A stretch of 64,000 nt of DNA, from NCBI GenBank assembly GCA_038131165.1, contig JAYPOZ010000005.1:1-64000 (forward strand), in the 5' to 3' direction. The notes beneath the pieces were generated by a model, which worked only from the letters and a program-made list of their open reading frames with translations, searched no databases and was not told where the DNA came from. The position numbers and the translations under genes are program-made. Shown here piece by piece: positions 41,417-48,430 of the stretch (position 1 is its first letter; every line of letters starts with the position of its first letter). This stretch comes from UBA6544 sp038131165. GTDB lineage: Bacteria; Pseudomonadota; Alphaproteobacteria; UBA8366.

Positions 41417-42477
41417 GGAAATACCCGTTCGGCGCGGAAGTGATCGAACAGGCGGAAGAACATTTCCTCCGAATCGACGAAGTCCCGGAACCCGTAAAGG
41501 CGGGCTTTCGTCGTCGAGGAGACGATATCCCAATGCGGCGTCCAAAGGTGCTTCCAGTACGACCAGAGCGCCACCTGATCCAGCGGTTGGCGCACCAGAC
41601 CGTGCTTCTCGACGACCCGCTGCCAGACCGGCTCCATATCCGCCATGTGCCGCGCCAAATCGACGGTCTGCACCGGCCCGACCTCCATATCGAAGTAGTC
41701 GGCAAATTTCGGCCACAGATTGGCCCAGCGGAAGGTGTCGCCATTGGTGACGTTGAAGTCCTGGTTGGCGCATTTCGGCTCCGTCGCCATCCAGACGGTC
41801 GCCTTGGCGAGATGCAGGGCCTCCGTGCACTGATAGAGCGCGTGGTAGTTGCCCTCGGTCCCGGGGAAGCGGAGCGGCAGCCCCAGCTCCTTCGAGATCG
41901 CCGCATAGGCGCAGATCAGGCTGATCATGCTGCGGGTGATGCCCGGCGCGGTATCGCAGAGCCCGGTCGGCCGCGCGGTCGACCAGGACCATGCCTTCCC
42001 GGTCTGAAGGGCGCGGATATAGTCTTCCTGCTGATAGTAGAAACTGGGCTGCAGGGTGCGCGGCGTGTCCTCGCGGGCCGGCGTCGGCGCCGGGCCCAAC
42101 TGCAACCCGTAATTCTTATGGCCGCTGCCGACATGAACATGCTTGAGGCGCGGCGCGATCGGCACCACCGTATCGACGACGTTGCGGAACATCGCGACGT
42201 TGGTTTCGATCGGCTCCGGCTGGCCTTCCGGGTGGTCGAAACGGGCCTCGTAGAAGATATGGGTGACGTCGCTGAGACCGCCGAGCCGCTTGCGGCTGTC
42301 CGCCGCGTCCGTCAGGTCGACCGCGATCCGGGGCACATCGCTGCCGCCGATCGGCTCCCGGCGGGAGAGGCCGACGACCTCCCAATCATCGAGGCCGTGC
42401 AGGTATTCGGCGAGCCGCCGCCCGACGACGCCCGAGGCGCCGACAACCAGCGCTTTCTTGAGTTCCCGATCCGTCAT
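41413..42477 (-). CDS. PRISE-like NAD(P)-dependent reductase (SDR family)
   Basis: A 354-aa extended SDR. ALVVGASGVVGRRLAEYL (GASGVVG at 13-19) is the Rossmann turn, and FYYQQEDYI is the tyrosine motif seen in progesterone 5-beta-reductase/iridoid synthase (PRISE) proteins instead of YxxxK; SWSTARPTGLCD follows as in that family. PRISE enzymes reduce enones with NADPH. The protein is longer than plain epimerases. It lies between two LLM genes on the opposite strand; substrate is unknown. Its stop overlaps that of the LLM gene at 41416. Confidence 0.86.
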   Translation of the reverse strand: MTDRELKKALVVGASGVVGRRLAEYLHGLDDWEVVGLSRREPIGGSDVPRIAVDLTDAADSRKRLGGLSDVTHIFYEARFDHPEGQPEPIETNVAMFRNVVDTVVPIAPRLKHVHVGSGHKNYGLQLGPAPTPAREDTPRTLQPSFYYQQEDYIRALQTGKAWSWSTARPTGLCDTAPGITRSMISLICAYAAISKELGLPLRFPGTEGNYHALYQCTEALHLAKATVWMATEPKCANQDFNVTNGDTFRWANLWPKFADYFDMEVGPVQTVDLARHMADMEPVWQRVVEKHGLVRQPLDQVALWSYWKHLWTPHWDIVSSTTKARLYGFRDFVDSEEMFFRLFDHFRAERVFP

Positions 42478-42610
42478 GTGCCGCCGATCTCCTCAGATTT
42501 GCTTCGGAACTGATCTAGTGTGCCGATGCGCGGCGGCGAAACCCAAGGCGGATGGTTGCATTGCGTCACCCGCTTGGTAACGTCGGCGGCGATCATGAGC
42601 GGAGGCGGCG

Positions 42611-43930
42611 ATGGCGAAGCGCAAATTTCATCTGGCGCAATTTCTGGTGCACGGGCCGAGCTACCACAGCCTCGGCATGTGGCGGCACCCGAAGACCGAG
42701 TTCACGCGGGAGAATTGGGCCCGGCCGGAGCTCTATCAGCATATCGCGCGGACCTGCGAGCGCGGTCTCTTCGACATGGTGTTCTTCGCCGACCTGAATT
42801 ACATCTCCGATACGTTTCGCGGCACGCTGGAGCCGGCCCTGCGCTATGCGGCCCAGGCGCCGGAGCACGATCCGATCCCGTTGCTCGGCTGGATGGCGGC
42901 GGTCACCAAGCATATCGGCCTCGGCGCCACCTTCTCGACCAGCAACCAGCACCCGTTCTATGCGGCGCGGCTGTGGGCGACCCTCGATCATCTGACCAAC
43001 GGGCGGGCCGCGTGGAACGTGGTGACCTCGATCAACCGCAACCAGCAGGCCAATTACGGGACCGAGCGCGCGGATGCCGATACCCGCTACGATCAGGCGC
43101 ACGAATATATGGAGGTCTGCCGCAAACTCTGGGACAGCTGGGAGGAGGACGCGGTCGTGCTCGACAAGGAGGGTGCCGTTTTCGCGGATGCCTCGAAGGT
43201 CCATCGCATCGAGCATGAGGGCCGCTTCTTCAAGTCGCGCGGGCCTCTCAACGTCGTCCGATCGCCGCAGAACGGCCCCGCCATTCTGCAGGCCGGCACC
43301 TCGCCGAAAGGCATGGATTTCGCGGCGAAATACGCGGACGGGATTTTCGCGATCCAGCCGCGCGCCGAGAACGCGAAGGAATACTTCGAGGCCGTGAAGG
43401 GCCGCATGGATCAGTTCGGGCGGCCTCCCAGCCACTGCCGCATTCTGTTCGGCGCCCAGCCGATCATCGGCGAGAGCGAGGCGGAGGCCCGCGAGAGGCA
43501 GGAAGAGCACAACGCGCTGGTGCCGCTCGACGCGGGGCTCACGATCCTGTCGGCGCATCTCGATTTCGATCTCTCGCAGATTCCGCTCGACGCCGATATG
43601 ACGGCGCGGCCGGAGCCGGAACTCCACCGCATGCGGACCCGCTTCCTGCGGCCCGACGGCTCCGGCATGACCCTGCGCGAGGTCGCCCTCCGCCACGGGC
43701 AAGGCGTCGGCCTGCCGCAGTTCGTCGGCACGGTGCAGAGCGTCGCCGACCAGATGGAAGCCTTCATGGAGACGGTCGGCGGCGACGGATTTATGCTGAC
43801 GCCGATCCACTCGCCCGGCGCCATCGACGCCTTCGTCGATCTGATGGTGCCGGAATTCCAGCGCCGCGGCCTCTACCGCACGGCCTATAAGGGCCGGACG
43901 CAGCGGGAATTGCTGCGCCAGGAGGATTAG
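42611..43930 (+). CDS. NtaA/SnaA/DszA-type FMN-dependent monooxygenase (LLM class)
   Basis: A 439-aa LLM protein with the long form typical of nitrilotriacetate monooxygenase, pristinamycin synthase SnaA and DszA: FHLAQFLVHGPSYHSLGMWR at the start, FDMVFFADLN, LGATFSTSNQHPFYAARLWA, NGRAAWNVVTSINRNQQANYG, and the conserved AGTSPKGMDFAAKYADG near the FMN site. Oxidises a substrate with FMNH2 and O2 supplied by a reductase; the FMN reductase at 34911 could serve. GGAGGCGGCG lies upstream of the ATG. The largest and most distinct of the six LLM proteins in the window. Confidence 0.9.
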   Translation: MAKRKFHLAQFLVHGPSYHSLGMWRHPKTEFTRENWARPELYQHIARTCERGLFDMVFFADLNYISDTFRGTLEPALRYAAQAPEHDPIPLLGWMAAVTKHIGLGATFSTSNQHPFYAARLWATLDHLTNGRAAWNVVTSINRNQQANYGTERADADTRYDQAHEYMEVCRKLWDSWEEDAVVLDKEGAVFADASKVHRIEHEGRFFKSRGPLNVVRSPQNGPAILQAGTSPKGMDFAAKYADGIFAIQPRAENAKEYFEAVKGRMDQFGRPPSHCRILFGAQPIIGESEAEARERQEEHNALVPLDAGLTILSAHLDFDLSQIPLDADMTARPEPELHRMRTRFLRPDGSGMTLREVALRHGQGVGLPQFVGTVQSVADQMEAFMETVGGDGFMLTPIHSPGAIDAFVDLMVPEFQRRGLYRTAYKGRTQRELLRQED

Positions 43931-44016
43931 AATCCGGCCGCGGCGAGGCATCTCTTGCCCGGTCTCCGCCGAGGGCATACGGTTCCGGGGCCCACTGTTT
44001 AACCCAAAATTCTCCC

Positions 44017-44985
44017 ATGCCGCCTGACAGCAAGATGCTCTACCTCACCCGCGCCGACGTGGAGGCGCTCGCCATCACGGCGGTCGATACGGTGGCGCAG
44101 ATCGAGCATCTCTGCCGGGAGCGCGATGCGTCGCGCGTCCTGAATGCACCGAAGAGCCTGGTTCGACCCGTGCCGGACGTGCTGTTCATGTCGACGCTGG
44201 CCGCTTCCGAGGACCCGCCCTACATGGCGGTGAAGGCGCTCGGCGTGAACGCGGCGAACGCGGCGCGCGGCATGGATACGATCGGCTCGACGATCACTCT
44301 CTTCGACCGTGCCACGGCCTATCCGATTGCGATCATGGACGGGTCGTGGATCACCGAGGTGCGGACCGCGGCGCTCAGTGCCGTCGCGGCGAAACATTTC
44401 GCGCGCCCGGACTCCGAATCGATCGCCTTTATCGGCAGCGGCGCGCAGGCCCGCAGCCATCTCGAAGCGTTCCTCGACCTGTTTCCGCTGCGGTCCGTCC
44501 GCGTCTTCGGCCGCGGCGAGCCGAACCGCATGGCGCTGTGCCGCAAAGCGGAGGACCTTGGTCTCCACGCCACCGATTACGGTGACCCGCGCGACGCCGT
44601 CGAGGGCGCGGATATCGTTGTTTCCTCCGTCCCGCTCTCAAGCGGGCTGGAGCCGTTTCTGGAGACCGCCTGGGTCAAGCCCGGCGCCTACGTGAACCTG
44701 GTCGACCTGGCCCGGACCTGGCGGCAGGAGACGCTGGTTCAATTCGACCGTATCGTCATCGAGGACGCGGCGCAGGAGGCGGCGATGGCGGATCGGATGA
44801 TCCCGGAATCCCTCATCGGCGACGATCTGCTGGATCTCGTGACGGGGCGCATCCGCGGCCGGACGAATGCGCGCGAGCGCATCGCCTTTATCTTCCGGGG
44901 CCTCGCGATCGGCGATCTGGCCCTGGCGATCCTCGCCTACGAACGGGCCCTGCAAGCCGGCACCGGTACCTATTTGCCGCGCTAG
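44017..44985 (+). CDS. Ornithine cyclodeaminase/mu-crystallin family protein
   Basis: A 322-aa Rossmann-fold enzyme. GSWITEVRTAALSAVAAKHF (first family block), AFIGSGAQARSHLEAFLDLF for NAD(P)+ binding, and YVNLVDLARTWRQE are conserved; the related alanine dehydrogenases and delta1-pyrroline reductases share them. Members interconvert cyclic imines and amino acids or deaminate ornithine to proline. No proline gene is nearby, so the name is a family label only. It begins 86 bp after the NtaA-type gene, with no strong ribosome site seen. Confidence 0.87.
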   Translation: MPPDSKMLYLTRADVEALAITAVDTVAQIEHLCRERDASRVLNAPKSLVRPVPDVLFMSTLAASEDPPYMAVKALGVNAANAARGMDTIGSTITLFDRATAYPIAIMDGSWITEVRTAALSAVAAKHFARPDSESIAFIGSGAQARSHLEAFLDLFPLRSVRVFGRGEPNRMALCRKAEDLGLHATDYGDPRDAVEGADIVVSSVPLSSGLEPFLETAWVKPGAYVNLVDLARTWRQETLVQFDRIVIEDAAQEAAMADRMIPESLIGDDLLDLVTGRIRGRTNARERIAFIFRGLAIGDLALAILAYERALQAGTGTYLPR

Positions 44986-45036
44986 GCGGCGGCAGCCGTG
45001 GATCGCGGCGGATAAACCCGTAATTTCAGCTTGAAG

Positions 45037-45053
45037 TGCGCCACGATGGCGCA
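45037..45053. promoter_or_regulatory. Short inverted repeat upstream of the CMD gene
   Basis: TGCGCCA (45037-45043) and TGGCGCA (45047-45053) are exact complements around CGA. It lies in the 128-bp gap between the cyclodeaminase-like gene and the CMD gene. Possible operator or small RNA hairpin; no further evidence. Confidence 0.25.
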
Positions 45054-45113
45054 AGATCGTTGGTAACGCAGACCCCATACGCGCCGCCGCCGCGCGGCGA
45101 CAGGAGCCAGATC

Positions 45114-45665
45114 ATGCCGCGATTGCCGATCCCTTCCGATACCGATGAGTTTGCCGAGGAAACCCGCGCCGCCGTGCGCCATATCCAGGAGACGCGGGGC
45201 AGCATGCCGCCGCCGAGCAGCTACATGACCTATGCCGGACAGGCGGGCGCGAGGCTCTCCGATCTCGTCGAGCATCTCCGCTATCATACCACGTTGAGCG
45301 ACGCGGAGACGGAACTGGCGATCTGCACCGCCGCGCGGGCGGCGGGCGCCGACTATATCTGGAACGCGCATGTCCGGCTGGGCCTGAAGGCCGGCACCCG
45401 CGAGGAAGCGATCCATGCGGTCGATACCTACGCGCCGCTCGACGGGTTGACGGCCGACGAGGCGCTGATCGTCGGTTTCGGGCGCGAGTTGCTGGAATCG
45501 CCGAAAGTCAGCGACGCGACCTTCGAGGCCGTGCGGGCGCGCTACGGCGAAAAGGGCCTGATGGAACTCACCGCGCTGATGAGCGTCTATATGATGAACG
45601 CCTCCATCCTGCGGGTGATGGACCATCAGGCGGCGCCCGACGCGCGGCATTTGACGCCGCGCTAA
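45114..45665 (+). CDS. Carboxymuconolactone decarboxylase family protein
   Basis: A 183-aa helical protein of the AhpD/CMD fold. AICTAARAAGADYIWNAHVRLGLKAG is the core helix pair (only part quoted in residues 20 or fewer: ADYIWNAHVRLGLKAG). It lacks the CxxC of AhpD peroxidase-linked proteins, so redox activity is unlikely and the CMD-type tryptophan-histidine pattern fits better. The function is unknown. GACAGGAGCC precedes the ATG at 45114; the frame is open upstream without a site. It ends 13 bp from the convergent hydrolase. Confidence 0.82.
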   Translation: MPRLPIPSDTDEFAEETRAAVRHIQETRGSMPPPSSYMTYAGQAGARLSDLVEHLRYHTTLSDAETELAICTAARAAGADYIWNAHVRLGLKAGTREEAIHAVDTYAPLDGLTADEALIVGFGRELLESPKVSDATFEAVRARYGEKGLMELTALMSVYMMNASILRVMDHQAAPDARHLTPR

Positions 45666-45678
45666 AGCCCCCTCGGGC

Positions 45679-46428
45679 CTAAGCCGCGGGTTCGTTCGCC
45701 TCAAGAAACATCCGGATATGCCGCACGGCGAGCCGGATTTTCTGCTCGTTCTCCTTCCAGGGGTAAAGGCTTACCTGCGCGTTCGGCGCCAGCAGCGCCG
45801 TTTCCATCGCCGTCGCATAGGGATGGGCCGGGATGTCGTCCGGCAGCACAAGGACCGGCGTCTCGCAGGCGCGCACGAAATCGCGGGTGACCGTGAAGAC
45901 GAAATCCGCCTTGGCCGTATACATGTTGTTGAGAAACTGGGAGATCATCTCCATCGTTACGTCGTCGCGGCGCTTGCAGAATTGGGGGCCCCAAGCGGCG
46001 ATGTTGTTCTCGTAGAACTGATTGGGCCGGTCCGAGCGGTGGCCGCTGGGGTGGACCAGCGTGGCGGCGACGACCCGGTCCGGCGCCCGGCGCATCAGGT
46101 TCCAGATCAAGGGCCCGCCGATGCAGAATCCCATGACCAGAAATTTGTCGATGCCGAGATGGTCCATGAGGGCAATCTGATCGTCGGCAAAGGAATCCCA
46201 CGTCCGTTCGATGTCGAGCGGTCCTTCCGACGCGCCGCCGGTGGCGTTGCGCAGATCAAGGGCGATGCAGCGGAACCGGTCGCTGAACTCCTCCAGCGGA
46301 TTGAAGGCGTGGCCGGCAAGGCCGGCGATGGTGGCGTTCAGGCCGCCGCCCGGAATGACCAGCAGCGGGAAGCCGGACCCGGCTTCCTCGTAATTGATCT
46401 TGATATCGCCGTTTTCGAGAATTGGCAT
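45679..46428 (-). CDS. Alpha/beta hydrolase with a cysteine at the nucleophile position
   Basis: A 249-aa alpha/beta-fold protein. The nucleophile elbow reads MGFCIGGPLIW, so Cys replaces the usual Ser, as in dienelactone hydrolases (GxCxG). ALDLRNATGGASEG is the strand-4 loop. The C-terminus YPWKENEQKIRLAVRH lacks the ordinary GxxH catalytic histidine loop; a histidine may come from PDDIPAHPYA instead. Reaction unknown. It is 13 bp before the dehydrogenase at 46442 on the same strand, so they are probably co-transcribed, and ends tail to tail with the CMD gene. Confidence 0.82.
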   Translation of the reverse strand: MPILENGDIKINYEEAGSGFPLLVIPGGGLNATIAGLAGHAFNPLEEFSDRFRCIALDLRNATGGASEGPLDIERTWDSFADDQIALMDHLGIDKFLVMGFCIGGPLIWNLMRRAPDRVVAATLVHPSGHRSDRPNQFYENNIAAWGPQFCKRRDDVTMEMISQFLNNMYTAKADFVFTVTRDFVRACETPVLVLPDDIPAHPYATAMETALLAPNAQVSLYPWKENEQKIRLAVRHIRMFLEANEPAA

Positions 46429-46441
46429 CGTGGCTCTCCCT

Positions 46442-47338
46442 TTAGTCGCGGGTTTTGGGCAGTTGGAAATCGGCCGCCCGCTCGATCAGTTTAACGATCT
46501 CGCTGAAATCGCCGCCGCGCAAGCCCATCGCCAGGCCTTGTTGCAGCGTTTGATAGGTTGCGCTGGCGACGTTCTGCGGCACTTCCAGCCGTTCCGATTC
46601 CATGCGCCACAGCATCGCGTCCTTGGCGATGATGTGCATGGGCGCCTCCATGTTGAAATCGCGCTTGAGGACGAAGTTCGGAATTTTGGAAAGCGTCGCG
46701 CTGTTCTGCCCCGAGCCGGAATTGATCACGGCGAGCACTTTCTCCGGATCGACGCCGCCCTTTGCCGCCATCACCATGGCTTCCAGGCCGATCATCATGT
46801 TGGTGAACGACATGATGTTGTTGCAGATCTTCGTGATCTGCGCCTGCCCGACCTTGTCGCCGACATAGTGAATGTCGCGCGCGAAGGACTTAAGCATCGG
46901 CTCCACCTGATCGTAGACCGCCTGCGGCCCCGAGGTGACGACGGTTATGTCGCCCGCATAGGCGCGCTGCACGCCGCCGGTGATCGGTGAATCGAGCACG
47001 GGAATCCCCTTGGCGGCGAGCGCGGATTCGATCTCCGCAAGCGCCTCCGTTCCCATCGTGCCGAGATTGACGAAGGTCTTTATCTGGCTACCGTGGATGA
47101 TGCCTTCGTCGCCGGTGACGATGGTACGGAACGTCTCGATGCTCGGCATGCAGGCGAAAACGATGTCGGATTCGTTCGCGACCTCGACCGGAGAGGCGAC
47201 GATCCGGGCCTGCCGTTCGGCGAGCGGCGCCGTGGCTTCCGGATTGATGTCGTAGGCGACAAGCGCCTTCTCCTGGTCCAACAAATTGGAGGCGAGGGGG
47301 AAGCCGATGCTTCCGGTGCCGATGAAACCCGCTTTCAT
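46442..47338 (-). CDS. NAD(P)-dependent 3-hydroxyisobutyrate dehydrogenase-family oxidoreductase
   Basis: A 298-aa beta-hydroxyacid dehydrogenase. FIGTGSIGFPLASNL (residues 5-19) binds NAD(P); PVLDSPITGGVQRAYAGDIT is the substrate-binding block of the family; VGQAQITKICNNIMSF holds the catalytic lysine. Members act on 3-hydroxyisobutyrate, tartronate semialdehyde or glyoxylate. The serine/threonine in the substrate loop is retained. Precedes the Cys-hydrolase gene by 13 bp. The LysR gene at 47407 lies next in line on the same strand, with 68 bp between. Confidence 0.9.
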   Translation of the reverse strand: MKAGFIGTGSIGFPLASNLLDQEKALVAYDINPEATAPLAERQARIVASPVEVANESDIVFACMPSIETFRTIVTGDEGIIHGSQIKTFVNLGTMGTEALAEIESALAAKGIPVLDSPITGGVQRAYAGDITVVTSGPQAVYDQVEPMLKSFARDIHYVGDKVGQAQITKICNNIMSFTNMMIGLEAMVMAAKGGVDPEKVLAVINSGSGQNSATLSKIPNFVLKRDFNMEAPMHIIAKDAMLWRMESERLEVPQNVASATYQTLQQGLAMGLRGGDFSEIVKLIERAADFQLPKTRD

Positions 47339-47406
47339 GCTGCTATCTCCCGATATGCGTTAAGTCCGTTGTGACAGAGATTAGCCCGCCGGGCCGGGAT
47401 CGGTAG

Positions 47407-48318
47407 TTAGCCCCGTGCGGCCTGACGCACCAAACGGACGAAATTGTTCGCCGCGGTGGTCGGGTTCAGGGCGCGACAGGCGAGATGCAGCGGGGCAATC
47501 AGGTTGGTGCTCCGCTTCAGGCGCCGGTAGGCGATGCCGCGTAGCTGCAACTCGCCGAGCGAAGCCGGGACCAGCGAGATTCCGAGCCCGGCCGCGACCA
47601 GATTTAGGGTCGAGACGATGCGGGGGGCTTCCTGCTCGATGCGCGGATTGAAGCCGGCGCGGTGGCAGGCGGCGATGATGCCGTCGTATAGTCCCGGACC
47701 TTCCGGACGGCGGTAGAGCACGAAGGCTTCTTCCGCGAAGGCTTCCAGGCCGAGCGGGCGGCTTTTCTCGCCGGTCGCAAGCGGGGCATAGCGGTGCCCG
47801 GAGGGCAGCGCGGCCAGCATCTCCTCCTCGAACAATTCGTGGACCGCCAATCCTTGGCGGTTGGCGACCGGAGAGCGGATGAAGGCGGCGTCCATCTCTT
47901 CGCTCTGAATGGCGGCGACCAGCGCGTTGGTGCCGGCTTCCTCGAGCTTCAGGGAGACGCCGGGATGGCTCTCGCGGAACTGCCGGATGACGCCGGGCAG
48001 GAAGGGGTGGAAAGGCGCCGAACTGGTGAAGCCGACGACGATGGCGCCCTGTTGGCCGCGGGCCGTTCGGTGCACCTTGGCGACCGCGCGTTCCATCTGC
48101 GCCATGATCGCCCGGGCGTCCGGCAGCAGGCTCTCTCCGGCATCCGTCAGCTCGACCCCGCGCGGCAGGCGGCGGAACAGCCTGACGTCGAGCTCGTCCT
48201 CCAGCGCCTTGATCTGCTGGCTCAGCGGCGGCTGCTGGATGCCGAGCTTCTCGGCGGCGCGGGTGATATGCTTCTCCTCGGCGACCGCGAGGAAATAGCG
48301 GAGGTGTCGTATATCCAT
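47407..48318 (-). CDS. LysR family transcriptional regulator
   Basis: A 303-aa activator/repressor. The HTH is MDIRHLRYFLAVAEEKHITRAAEKLGIQQPPLSQQIKALE (recognition part IQQPPLSQQIKALE), followed by the linker helix and an effector domain typical of the CatM/BenM group. ATG at 48318 chosen: it starts the canonical MDIRHLRYF; the longer frame to 48354 passes through AT-rich upstream DNA. Divergent from the aconitase gene with 112 bp between, so it probably controls that gene and itself, using a small acid as inducer (inference). Confidence 0.93.
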   Translation of the reverse strand: MDIRHLRYFLAVAEEKHITRAAEKLGIQQPPLSQQIKALEDELDVRLFRRLPRGVELTDAGESLLPDARAIMAQMERAVAKVHRTARGQQGAIVVGFTSSAPFHPFLPGVIRQFRESHPGVSLKLEEAGTNALVAAIQSEEMDAAFIRSPVANRQGLAVHELFEEEMLAALPSGHRYAPLATGEKSRPLGLEAFAEEAFVLYRRPEGPGLYDGIIAACHRAGFNPRIEQEAPRIVSTLNLVAAGLGISLVPASLGELQLRGIAYRRLKRSTNLIAPLHLACRALNPTTAANNFVRLVRQAARG

Positions 48319-48320
48319 GA

Positions 48321-48369
48321 CATATAATTTATATATGAAAAATAGAAAAACCATATATTATAATTATGG
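48321..48369. promoter_or_regulatory. AT-rich divergent promoter/operator between lysR and aconitase
   Basis: About 50 bp with almost no G or C, in an otherwise mid-60s % GC window. It holds CATATA-N5-TATATG (48321-48337) and a dyad with CCATA and TATGG arms (48351-48369), spacing expected for LysR sites (T-N11-A-like) and RNA polymerase boxes. It sits in the 48319-48430 gap. Specific -35/-10 boxes cannot be chosen safely because of the AT-richness. Confidence 0.5.
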
Positions 48370-48430
48370 TCATTCCGGCTCTAGTGTTCCTCCCGCGACG
48401 ACCCACGCAAACCATCGGGAGACTCGGATC

